NCBI GenBank assembly: GCA_009777345.1
Contig: WRMB01000016.1
Location: 1 to 64,000 of the forward strand
Origin: Micrococcales bacterium
GTDB taxonomy: Bacteria > Actinomycetota > Actinomycetes > Actinomycetales > Cellulomonadaceae
DNA length: 64,000 bases
Reading direction: 5' to 3'
Shown here: positions 1 to 9,100 of the stretch, piece after piece
Layout: every line of letters begins with the position of its first letter
Position numbering within the stretch: the stretch's first letter is position 1
Program-made: the position numbers and the translations under genes
Notes under the pieces: model-generated
What the model saw: the letters and a program-made list of their open reading frames with translations, nothing else
What the model was told of the DNA's origin: nothing
Databases searched by the model: none

Positions 1-108
1 GGTCTTCCTGCTGGGCGGCGTGAGAACCTCCATCATCGGAAGACCTCGACCCCACCGACGACCGACGCGCCGCCCCTACCAACCCTCACCCGTCAGCCCA
101 CTACACCC

Positions 109-1080
109 TCAACTGTGAAGAGCCGCTTTGGGTGGCAGGGCTGTCCAGTACTCGGCCACGGCGATGCCGTCGGTGTCGAGGTCGAGCAGTTCGACCTCTT
201 CGCGGTTGGCCCGGGAGCACAGGATGAGGCCGAACGGTGGCCCTTCGTGGGGTTGGCGCTCGTAGCGGTCCAGCCACTTGAGGTAGAGCCGCATCTGTCC
301 GGAGTGCTCAGAGTGGAACTTGCCCAGCTTGAGCTCGACCGCGACCAGGCGGCGCAACGGCCGGCTGAAGAACAGCAGGTCCAGGTAGTGCTCGTCGTCG
401 CCGACGGTCATCCGTTTCTGGCTCGCCACGAAGGTGAAGCCCTGGCCGACCTCCATGAGGAAGGTCCGCATGTCGTGCAGGATCGCCGCCTCCAGGTCCT
501 TCTCGGCGTAGCCGTCGTGCAGGCCGAGCGTGTCGAGGATCATGGGATCGGTGAACGTGTCCTGCGGTACCGCCGACCCTTCGGGGATCTGCACGTTCGC
601 GATCTGCCGCCGCTCGTACGCTTTGCTCGCCACGGCCCGGCGCAGCTCGCGCACGCTGAGTTGCTTGGCGACCGTCTGCTCGACGTAGAAGTCTCTGGCC
701 TGCGCAGACGCCAGCGGCAGCAGCGTCACCAGGTGGCTCCAGCTCAATTGTTGTGACAGCGTCACAACAATCTGGTGGTCGGGGTACTGCTGGGCGAACC
801 GCACCATGCGGCTCAGGTTCGGGTAGTCGAACCCAGCGCCGAAACGAGCCCTGAGCTGCTCGGCCATCGACCGGACGACCTGCTTGCCGTAGTCCGCCCG
901 CTGCTGGCGGAGCACGTGGACGGTGATGGCCCGCCCCGTGAGCCAGTAGGTCATGGTCAGTGCGGCGTTGGCCTGGACCGCCGCCACCTGCCGACCCTGT
1001 TCCACCAGCCCCACGAGGTAGTCGAACAGCGCCCCCTCGTCCTGCGGGATGTCGTCCCTGGGCACCAGGCCACTACTCAT
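109..1080 (-). CDS. YhcG/DUF1016 family PDDEXK-fold protein
   Basis: The 323-residue product has the two-part layout of the YhcG/DUF1016 family. Residues about 15-165 form the helical N-terminal DUF1016 region (stretch SWSHLVTLLPL), and residues about 175-323 form a PDDEXK nuclease-like domain with the core YLDLLFFSRPLRRLVAVELK, in which D and the VELK glutamate/lysine are the expected active-site positions. Family members often sit beside restriction or defence genes or stand alone as predicted DNA-processing nucleases; the substrate is unknown. ATG start at 1080. The downstream side is the window edge, so any operon partner there is not visible. The family call is firm; the cellular role is inference. 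Confidence 0.9.
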   Translation of the reverse strand: MSSGLVPRDDIPQDEGALFDYLVGLVEQGRQVAAVQANAALTMTYWLTGRAITVHVLRQQRADYGKQVVRSMAEQLRARFGAGFDYPNLSRMVRFAQQYPDHQIVVTLSQQLSWSHLVTLLPLASAQARDFYVEQTVAKQLSVRELRRAVASKAYERRQIANVQIPEGSAVPQDTFTDPMILDTLGLHDGYAEKDLEAAILHDMRTFLMEVGQGFTFVASQKRMTVGDDEHYLDLLFFSRPLRRLVAVELKLGKFHSEHSGQMRLYLKWLDRYERQPHEGPPFGLILCSRANREEVELLDLDTDGIAVAEYWTALPPKAALHS

Positions 1081-1213
1081 CGTCCCTCCGCTCTCCCGAG
1101 GCTTGCCCGGGTCGTGTCTCGGCGGAGCCCCCTTGGCCCCCGTCGAACGTGCGTTCGCAGCCTACACCATGTGGGATGTGGCAGTGCGAGTTTCCCGACC
1201 AGACTGGCTGGGG

Positions 1214-1570
1214 CTAGTCCCACCATCCGCCGCCCCAAAGGCTGTTTTTCGTCTGCCGCCAAGGCGGTTCGACGTCGGTGTCTCGCCAGGTGTTCCACTC
1301 GCGCAACGCGATGCGGAGACTGTTGCGCACCCTGGCTCGTTCCGGAGCGTAGTACAGGGTGTTCCGCCACGCGCGGGTCGGTTTCCAGTGCCACCATTGA
1401 CGGCCAGGAGGCAGTCCGCCGTAGCGTCGGCAACGACCGGAAGGGCCGTTGATGTCGCACTCGCGCTGCCCGGGTGGGACATCGTCCGAGCAGCCGCGGT
1501 GCAGTTCCTCTGCGTCGGGGTCGCGCATCGCGCGAACCCAGACAGGAGCGTCTTTTCTGGTGCGTGACAT
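1214..1570 (-). CDS. Small basic aromatic-rich hypothetical protein
   Basis: I do not recognise a named family. The product (about 118 residues) begins MSRTRKDAPVWVRAMRD and ends in a Trp-rich segment (VEPPWRQTKNSLWGGGWWD), a pattern seen in small actinobacterial and phage-linked hypothetical proteins. The ATG at 1570 is preferred over the upstream GTG at 1597 because a GGAGG lies about 11 bases before it. It contains several Arg/Lys and four Cys/His positions that might bind nucleic acid or metal, but no complete motif. It lies upstream of the YhcG gene on the same strand, separated by about 130 bp. Confidence 0.6.
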   Translation of the reverse strand: MSRTRKDAPVWVRAMRDPDAEELHRGCSDDVPPGQRECDINGPSGRCRRYGGLPPGRQWWHWKPTRAWRNTLYYAPERARVRNSLRIALREWNTWRDTDVEPPWRQTKNSLWGGGWWD

Positions 1571-1860
1571 ATCGATGACGGCCTCCACCGTCACCACGAA
1601 CCGGTCGCCGTTGGTGGCGACCTTCCAGATGCGTGGTACCTAGATCGGGTGCACGACGACTCCTCTCCTCTGACAGAAAAGCCGATCAGTCTATCGAGTG
1701 ACAGGCTTGCCGTCAACATCGGAACGGTGGCACCCGGCCTGGAGCCTCGGTCGGTCCGATGATTCAGGCTGAGACATGTGTGTCTGGATCAGTGCACGCA
1801 GTGACGGTCTGCGTGGGGTCTGGCTTGCTAACCTCGCAAGCGTGGAAGCGTCCCGCGAAC

Positions 1861-1959
1861 ATCGCCACGCTGCTGCCCGAGGTGTTCCACGCCGTGAGCA
1901 CCGGTCTGGCGGGACCGGATGCCCTGGCGCTACCCGGTACCCGGGCGCTAGCTGGATGA
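1861..1959 (+). pseudogene. C-terminal remnant of a paralogue of the 2064-4685 gene
   Basis: The short frame reads IATLLPEVFHAVSTGLAG and then PDALALPGTRALAG before a stop. This matches the C-terminal part of the next gene (IAALLPEVGHAVTTGLAE, then PSVLDLPGVRALAV) almost residue for residue over about 32 positions. No longer frame precedes it, so only the tail of a second copy survives. It probably marks a tandem duplication whose first copy was deleted. The 26-bp perfect palindrome begins 13 bases after the stop. Confidence 0.75.
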
Positions 1960-1972
1960 CCAGTTCCTGTAC

Positions 1973-2027
1973 GGGGTTTTGGTCGCTGCTACGGGGTCTA
2001 GGACCCCGTAGCAGCGACCAAAACCCC
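1973..2027. repeat. Perfect 26-bp-arm palindrome
   Basis: Two perfect 26-base arms (left arm starts GGGGTTTTGGTCGCTGCTAC) are separated by only three bases (TAG). The element sits between the decayed paralogue tail and the start of the next gene. It has no T-tract, so it is not a standard intrinsic terminator, although a transcript hairpin would be very strong. It shares its design (long, nearly loopless arms) but not its sequence with other palindromes in this window. Confidence 0.9.
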
Positions 2028-2063
2028 ATCACCGATCTGCTGTTCGCCGGGAGCTGGTGACGG

Positions 2064-4685
2064 ATGGCACGCAACCCTCGCCTGGACGAGGCGGTCGCGA
2101 TCTTCAAAGAGCTTGGCTGGGAGGGTCATGCCTACGCCGACGCTGTGATGTTGCCGCTGGGTACCAAAGCCCAGCAGAAAGCGGCGCTTGCCGGGTTGCG
2201 GTCAGGGGAATGGGGTGTCTGGGACCGGCGCTGGCGCAGTCAAGTCAAGGTCCATGTGGGGATGCTCTGGTTGTTCGCGATCCGGCTCGGGGTGGGAGCC
2301 AGGCGTACCGCCGAGGTGATGCAGGGCGACCTGCACCATTTCTTCTGGAACAAGTGGAGGCCAGGGCGGGACGAGTCGCCGCAGCGGATGCCGTCAGAGG
2401 TGACTTTCACCGTCTTGGTCGAACGCGGCCCGGATTTCGCTCAGACGTTCGTCCGGCATGTCTGCACCCCGCGGACTCGCTGGGGTGGAGAACACTGTGC
2501 GACTCTCGGTTCTGGTATGGCGGTGCGGCTCGTCACCCATCACCAGCTGCCAGTCCCGGAGAGCGTGGAGTACCTGAAGGACTGGGCGGCGCACGCCGAG
2601 GGGGTTCTCGTCGGCGACACAGGGAACCCTCTTGCCGTCGGCTATGGCGGAACGTTAGTGGATGGGTTGTTTGACCTTCCGCTGTGCGAAGAGGTGATCC
2701 GTGACCGGTTCGCCGAGCACGTCCGGGCTGGTGTGGCGGCAGGGGTAGCGGGCACCGGCCCGTTCGGGCAGGTGGTGCCTGCTGGTGTGGCCAGGGGCTG
2801 GTTGGACCGGACCGAAGCTGTCGAGCTGGTGCTGACCGCTCTCGACGGGGCGTCCCGGCCGGGGGACCGCAAAGCCTGGCTCGGCGCTTGGCTGGACGGT
2901 CTGCACGCCACCGACCAGGAGATCCTTGTTCGGGCTGACATGCTGGTGCCGGTCATGGCTGCCGGGGGAGCGCCCGCGATCGACCGTCTGGCTCCGGTGC
3001 TGATCGCCGGGGTGGACGACGACCTGTTGTCCGACGTGGCGACCGTCGCACTGACGGCCTCGACGAAGAAGGCCCTGCGGGCGGTGCTGGGGGCTCTCGC
3101 GGCACGAGGGCGCCCGACAGCGGACGTGCGCGAGGCTGTTGGTCCGCAGATTGTCGCGCTGGACGCAGGCCACGATCGTGCACTCACCCGGGCGGTGCAG
3201 GCGGCGGTCGACCGCTGGGGGCTAGACGCTGGTGGATCCCCGGCGCCAGCATCGGTCGAGGGCATGTGGCGACCGACCCCTCCGGTGTGGACGACCCCCG
3301 ACTTCGACCACGGCGAGGAGACCACCGAGGTGCTGACCCGCCTGGCAGCCGAGCTGGCCGACCGTGGTTGGCGGTCGGTGGCGTACGACGTGGTGGTGGA
3401 ACAGTTCCTGGCTGTGGCCAACGCCGTCGCACGTCGCGACGCGGCGCTGGCTCGCGGGGCGCTGAGCGGGGTTCAGGTCGGCTCCGTGCCGGGGCTGGAG
3501 CCCGCGGCGATCTGGGTCCGGGGTGACCTGCCGTGGACCGGCAGCTGGCCGGAGCTTCCCGTCCTGCTCGACTCCCCGGGCTATTCTCCGATCCCCCTGC
3601 ATGCCCGCGATCTCGCCGTGTTCCAGCAGCTGGGTCGGGTGCCGTGCGTGCTGTCAGAACCCAGCACCGTCGACCTGCGGATCCGTCCTGAGGATCTGCT
3701 GGCCAGGTTGGTCGCCTACGCCGACGTCGGGGCGGCAGCGACCGAGGCTGACCTGCTCCTGGCGCTGGCCAGGCTCGATGTCTCCATGGTCGACAGCGGG
3801 CTGACGGGTCGGTTCGAGCGTCTGACAGTTCCCGTGCTCCTGGACGGTCGTCCGATGGCGCTGACCGCGGGAGCTGTGGTCAGCCGCTACCTGGCCGACC
3901 CCATGGTCGAGCCTGACCTGACGCTCGACCCTGACACCACGAGCAGGCACCCGATCGACCACCGGTCGGGCTGGAACGCCCGGCCGACGACGCCCGCATC
4001 CCTGCACGATCTCCCGCAGCGGTTGATCAGCTGGATGTCCAGAACCCCTGCGGTCTTCCCCACCTGGGGTGACGCGGCGTTCGCCAACGACGTCACCCAG
4101 CTGAGAGACGACTGCTTCTACTTCTCACGCCGCGGGATCGGTAGCCGCGACACCGGTCTGGTGATGCGCCAGACCGCTCGCCGGTCCGCCCCGCTGACCC
4201 CTGGTGCCGCGGTCAACTTCCTGACTGCCCAGCGCGGCCTCCACCCCGACGCCGCCTTCGACGCTGCTCTCGCTGTCACCGAAGCGTGGGACCGTGGGCT
4301 GCTCCGCCCGGGTACGGCCGACGTTCGCTACCTGGACTGGCTCGACGAACCGAAGGCGATCGCTGGGACTGCCCGCGCTCTGGGTGAGGTCGCCCGCCAG
4401 GGCCTGCTCTCGGTGGTCTGGCCCGTCCTGGACGATCTCGCCGCTGTCGCCACGTCCGGTCCCCGGCTGAAGACCGGCGCCGTCGAGGTGGTCGAGACCA
4501 TCGCCGCCCTGCTTCCGGAGGTCGGGCACGCGGTGACGACGGGTCTTGCTGAGCCGTCGGTGCTCGACCTGCCTGGGGTCCGGGCGCTGGCCGTGCGGGG
4601 CGGCTCGTCCCGGGCGGTGCAGGTGGCCCGCAGCATCGTCGAACTTTGCGTTTCACCCACCCCCGCGCCTGGGAGGCGGTCGTGA
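2064..4685 (+). CDS. Large hypothetical protein, HEAT-like/DUF6493-like
   Basis: The product is an 873-residue, mostly helical soluble protein with no signal peptide or membrane segment. Repeating alpha-helical stretches rich in Leu/Ala/Val (for example residues 270-380) suggest an alpha-solenoid scaffold. Size and composition resemble the DUF6493 group of large actinobacterial proteins, but I cannot confirm that without a profile search. The ATG at 2064 has GGGAG ten bases upstream. The remnant at 1861-1959 shows that a second copy once lay just upstream. No catalytic motif is visible. It has no obvious operon partner: a palindrome follows the stop and the next gene is on the other strand. 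Confidence 0.7.
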   Translation: MARNPRLDEAVAIFKELGWEGHAYADAVMLPLGTKAQQKAALAGLRSGEWGVWDRRWRSQVKVHVGMLWLFAIRLGVGARRTAEVMQGDLHHFFWNKWRPGRDESPQRMPSEVTFTVLVERGPDFAQTFVRHVCTPRTRWGGEHCATLGSGMAVRLVTHHQLPVPESVEYLKDWAAHAEGVLVGDTGNPLAVGYGGTLVDGLFDLPLCEEVIRDRFAEHVRAGVAAGVAGTGPFGQVVPAGVARGWLDRTEAVELVLTALDGASRPGDRKAWLGAWLDGLHATDQEILVRADMLVPVMAAGGAPAIDRLAPVLIAGVDDDLLSDVATVALTASTKKALRAVLGALAARGRPTADVREAVGPQIVALDAGHDRALTRAVQAAVDRWGLDAGGSPAPASVEGMWRPTPPVWTTPDFDHGEETTEVLTRLAAELADRGWRSVAYDVVVEQFLAVANAVARRDAALARGALSGVQVGSVPGLEPAAIWVRGDLPWTGSWPELPVLLDSPGYSPIPLHARDLAVFQQLGRVPCVLSEPSTVDLRIRPEDLLARLVAYADVGAAATEADLLLALARLDVSMVDSGLTGRFERLTVPVLLDGRPMALTAGAVVSRYLADPMVEPDLTLDPDTTSRHPIDHRSGWNARPTTPASLHDLPQRLISWMSRTPAVFPTWGDAAFANDVTQLRDDCFYFSRRGIGSRDTGLVMRQTARRSAPLTPGAAVNFLTAQRGLHPDAAFDAALAVTEAWDRGLLRPGTADVRYLDWLDEPKAIAGTARALGEVARQGLLSVVWPVLDDLAAVATSGPRLKTGAVEVVETIAALLPEVGHAVTTGLAEPSVLDLPGVRALAVRGGSSRAVQVARSIVELCVSPTPAPGRRS

Positions 4686-4688
4686 ACT

Positions 4689-4760
4689 CGTGAGAGGTGG
4701 GCTTCCGTGCGAGAGGTGGGCTCCCAAGCCCATCTGTCGCACGGAAGCCCACCTCTCACG
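4689..4760. repeat. Palindromic element, family C copy 1
   Basis: Perfect 24-bp arms (left arm starts CGTGAGAGGTGGGCTTCCGT) flank a 24-base centre that is itself an imperfect inverted repeat (GAGGTGGGCT and AGCCCATCT). The right arm matches 20 of 24 positions of the sequence at 13078-13101, so this is a dispersed repeat. It lies between the ends of two convergent genes and could also act as a bidirectional terminator. Confidence 0.85.
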
Positions 4761-4783
4761 ACGAGGAAGTAGTTGTCTCGGGC

Positions 4784-6052
4784 TTAGTGCCCGGGGGAGG
4801 GCCCGCGTCGGCGCAGGACGATGACCAGGCAGACCGCGCCGGTCATGACGAAGGCCGCGCCAGCGGCGGCCAGCGGTACGGCCAGGGACCGGCGGGCGGT
4901 CTGGGTGGTGGGGTCGGCCGGGACGGGCAGCGGGCGGGCGGCGGCGGCCGTGGCTTCCGGTGCGTCGACGGCCTGGGCCAGGACGGTCACGGTCGCCTCG
5001 ACGTCCAGGGGCAGGTCGGACGGGTTGGCCACGTCGGCGGGCAGCTGGACGCGGCCGCGGTAGGTGAAGGTCTGCTCGTCGGGCGAGTCCGGGTCGTAGC
5101 CGGTGGCGGTCAGGTCCCATGTGACCGGCAGCTGCTTGTCGCCCTGGTCAGTGGTGACGGTGACGGTGGCGGGCAGGCCCAGCGACGCGGCGTCGTTGGG
5201 TGTCCCGTGGAGGGCGGTGAGCGTCACGCCGGGCAGCTTGGCGGTGAGGGCGGCCGGTGCGGGGGTGTCGGACGGGGACGGTTCGGCGGTGGGCTCGTCG
5301 ACCGGTGGCGGTGGCGGTGGCGGCGGCGTGTCGGGCGGTGGTGCGGCCTTGGTCACCAGGGTCGTGCCGGTGGCGCTGAGGGCCGCGGAGATGGAGGTGA
5401 ACGTGCCGTCGGCCAGCACGGCGATGCCCGCGGCGTAGGCCGAGCCGTCAGCGCCCACCTTGTACACCGGGGCACCGGAGTCGCCGCTGATGAGCGGGCC
5501 GCCCTCGAGCCGGACCCGGACCAGGCCGGTGACCGAGTTCCCCAGGTAGGTGGCTGAACCGCCCACCGACTGGACGGTGCCGCAGACCTCTCTGCCCGTC
5601 GACGCGCCCCGGGTGCACACCCGGTCGCCGACCGCCACGTTGGCCTGCCCGACCACCGGTCGCACCAGGTCGGCGGAGACGAAGACCGACGGGGTCAGCC
5701 CCGCCCCGCCCGCGACGGTGAACGCGGCGGCGTCGGTGCCGCTGCCGAAAGCGTTGACCGTGACGGTGCCGAGCGTGGTGCCGCCCAGCGTGATCGACGT
5801 GCCGACCCCGCCGCAGTGACCCGCCGCGAGGTTCATGTACGTCCCGCCCTGCCGCACCAGGAAGTTGGCCGTGCAGCTGTTGGCTCGTTTGCCCGCTCGC
5901 AACGGGGCGCTGGTGGCCGTCTCCGGTGCCGCGACCACCCCGGCAGCGGCTGCGTGCCCGGCGTCCGCCGTCAGCCCGACGCACCCCAGCGCCAGCGTGC
6001 CGACCAGGGCGAGCGTCCCGACCACGGGCAGTGTCCGCCGAGAACTCCTCAC
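4784..6052 (-). CDS. Secreted, membrane-anchored trypsin-like serine protease
   Basis: The 422-residue product is a chymotrypsin-fold (S1-like) protease. An N-terminal signal peptide (RRTLPVVGTLALVGTLALG) is followed by the His motif NLAAGHCGG, an Asp region SGTDAAAF and the Ser motif ISGDSGAPV. Next come a proline-rich linker, an Ig-like Big_4-type domain (residues about 290-360, with ASLGLPATVTVTT and QLPVTWD), and a C-terminal transmembrane helix ending RRRGPSPGH, which would anchor it to the membrane. Start choice is uncertain: the GTG at 6052 gives a compact signal peptide, and an ATG at 6091 is also open; neither has a clear ribosome site. It is divergent from the helicase-nuclease gene, which starts 113 bp away. 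Confidence 0.85.
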   Translation of the reverse strand: MRSSRRTLPVVGTLALVGTLALGCVGLTADAGHAAAAGVVAAPETATSAPLRAGKRANSCTANFLVRQGGTYMNLAAGHCGGVGTSITLGGTTLGTVTVNAFGSGTDAAAFTVAGGAGLTPSVFVSADLVRPVVGQANVAVGDRVCTRGASTGREVCGTVQSVGGSATYLGNSVTGLVRVRLEGGPLISGDSGAPVYKVGADGSAYAAGIAVLADGTFTSISAALSATGTTLVTKAAPPPDTPPPPPPPPVDEPTAEPSPSDTPAPAALTAKLPGVTLTALHGTPNDAASLGLPATVTVTTDQGDKQLPVTWDLTATGYDPDSPDEQTFTYRGRVQLPADVANPSDLPLDVEATVTVLAQAVDAPEATAAAARPLPVPADPTTQTARRSLAVPLAAAGAAFVMTGAVCLVIVLRRRGPSPGH

Positions 6053-6165
6053 GGACCAACCGTACACGGCAAACGCGCAGCAAAAGGACATTCTGGACAG
6101 GTTGGATGCCGTTACCGGTTACCGGAGCCACCTGACGTGTCGGTCGTCGGTGCCACGATGGGGCG

Positions 6166-9100
6166 GTGATCGACTCCGACCAGATCGCCGCGCTGCTGGG
6201 GCGGCCCGCGCCGACCCCGGAGCAGCGGGACGTCGTCGAGGCGCCGCTGGAACCGGGGCTGGTGGTGGCCGGGGCCGGGTCGGGCAAGACGGAGACGATG
6301 GCCGGGCGGGTGGTGTGGCTGCTGGCCAACGCGCTGGTCGCCCCGGACCAGGTGCTCGGGCTGACGTTCACCCGCAAGGCCGCCGCCGAGCTGGACCAGC
6401 GGGTGCGCGCCCGGGTGCGGGCGCTGGTCCGGGCGGCGACGGTGGCGGGGGTGGACCTGCCGGGGCGGGCAGCCCTGGTCGGCGATGTCCCGTCCGGTAC
6501 GACGGACCCGGCGGATCCGTCGACGGCCCTGGGCGACCTGGCCCGGCCGACGGTCGCGACCTACCACTCCTACGCCGCGTCCCTGGTGGCCGACCACGGG
6601 CTGCGGTTGGGTCTGGAACCGGCGTCGCGGCTGCTGGGGGAGGCCGCGCAGTACCAGCAGGTGGCACGGCTGGTCGAGACCTGGCCGGACGACCTGGCGG
6701 TGGACGCGGCCGTGTCGACCGTCGTCGGGGCGGTCATCGCGCTGTCCGGGGCGTTGGACGAGCACCTGCTCGACCCCGCTGGTGCCGACGACGTCCTGGC
6801 CCGGATCGAGCTGGCCCTGGGTCGGCCGCTGGCCGGGACGGTGCCAGGGGAGGTTCGGGCGGTGGTGGCGTCGTTGGGGGCCCGGCGGCGGCTGCTGCCG
6901 CTGGTCGAGGCCTACCGGGCGGCCAAGCGGGCCAGCGCCGCGATCGACTACGGCGACCAGGTGGCGCTGGCCGCGCGGCTGGCCCGCCAGGTGCCCGACG
7001 TGGGTGCCGGTGAGCGGGCCCGGTTCGCAGTGGTGCTGCTCGACGAGTACCAGGACACGTCGTATGCCCAGGTTGAGCTGCTGCGGGCGCTGTTCGGCGA
7101 CGGTCACCCGGTGACGGCCGTCGGCGACCCGCACCAGTCGATCTACGGCTGGCGGGGTGCCAGCGCCGGGGGACTGGCCCGGTTCCCGGCGGCCTTCCCC
7201 CGGGAGGACGGGACCCCGGCCCCGGTGTTCCGCCTGGCCACGTCGTGGCGCAACGACACCGCGGTGCTCGCCGCCGCCAACCGGACTGCCGCGCCGCTGC
7301 GGGCCTCGTCACCGGTGGTGGTGCCCCAGCTGGCGGCCCGGCCCGGTGCCGGGACCGGCCGGGTAGCGGCGGTGGTGGCCGAGACCGTCGCCGACGAGGC
7401 GGCCGTCGTCGCCGGGTTCGTCGCCGCGGCCCGGACGCGCCGCGCCGCCGCGGGTCGGCCCACCACGGCGGCGGTGCTGTGCCGCAAACGAGCCCAGTTC
7501 GACCTGGTCGCCGCCGCGCTGCGTGACGCGGGGCTGGCCGTGCAGGTCGTCGGTCTGGGGGGGCTGCTGACCAGCCCCGAGGTGACGGACCTGGTCGCGG
7601 CCCTGCGGGTGGCGTACGACCCGTCCCGCGGCGACGCCGCGATGCGCCTGCTGACCGGTGCCCGCACCCGGTTGGGTATCGCCGACCTGCACGCCCTGGC
7701 CGAGTGGTCCGCCGAGCTGGCCCAGAGGCTGGGGCAGCCAGACGACCCGCTGACCAGGCAAGACAGTGGGGACGGTTCCTACTGTCCTGAGTCTTCCTCT
7801 CAAGGGCGGGACGCCCTGGGGCCGGACGAGACGGTGAGCATCGTCGACGCCGTCGACGACCCGCCGCCGCCCGGCTGGACGTCACGTCACGGCCGCAGCC
7901 TGACCGGCACCGGCCGGGCCCGCGTCACCGAGCTGGCCCGGGTGCTCGCCGCTGTGAGGGCGCTGCACCACCTGGCCCTGCCCGACCTCGTAGCCCACAC
8001 TGAGCGGCTGCTCGGCCTGGACATCGAGGTCGCCGCGGTCCCAGGCGCGACGCCTGGTCTGGCCCGGGCCCGGCTGGACGCGTTCGTGGACGTGGCCGCC
8101 CGCTACGCGGCCGCAGTGGAACAGCCCGACCTGGGGGGTTTCCTCGCCTGGCTGGAGGTGGCCGAACGCGAGGAGGACGGTCTGGAGCTGCCGGTCGTCG
8201 AACCGGACCCGGCCGCGGTGCAGGTCGCGACGGTGCACGCCGCGAAGGGCCTGGAGTGGGACGTCGTGGCGGTACCCGGCCTGGTCGACGGGGCCTTCCC
8301 TGCACCGGCGGCGCTGCGCCAGGACGGGCCGCGCGACTCCGGCTGGCTGACCGCGCTGGCCACCCTGCCCTACCCGGCGCGCGGCGACCGCGACGACCTG
8401 CCCGCCCTGGACACCGCCGGGGTGACCACAGGCAAACAGCTGGCCGAACGCCTGGACCGCTTCGCCGCCGCCAACGCCGTGGTGCAGATCGCCGAGGAGC
8501 GCCGCCTGGCCTACGTCGCGATGACCCGGGCCCGCGAGTCGCTGCTGCTGTCCGCCGCCCGCTGGGGCCCGACGAAGCAGCCCCGCGCGGTCTCCCCGTT
8601 CTTGACCGAGCTGGCCGACGAGGGCCTGGTCGAGGTGCTCGGCTGGGTCGGCGAACCCGAAGGCGACAACCCTTTCACCGCCACCCCCCGCACCGCCACC
8701 TGGCCCGCCGATCCCTTCGACCCCGACCCGTCCGACCCCGACCCGTCCGACCGGACGTCCGAGTGTCCCGGGCCCGGGGGCCCGCACCGGCGGGCCGCCG
8801 TGACGGCCGCCGCCGACGCGGTGCTGGCGCTGCTCGCCCGCCACCCCCAGGGTCCGCCGCCGGTGCCCGACGACCCCGACGCGGCCCTGGTCACCCGCCT
8901 GCTCGCGGAGGAGGCCGCCCGCCGGGCCCCGGTGCGCACCACCGAGCTGCCGGCGCACCTGGCCGCGTCGGCGATGGTCCGCCTGGCGGCCGACCAGTCC
9001 CAGTTCGCACTGGACCTGCGTCGCCCGGTACCCACCGCCCCGTCGGACGCGGTCCGACGCGGCACGTCGTTCCACGCCTGGGTCGAGGCCTACTACGGCC

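Noticed and set aside
1..108. C-terminal end of a transposase at the window start (FLLGGVRTSIIGRPRP)
   Set aside because: Too short and without a catalytic motif; no support for a family.
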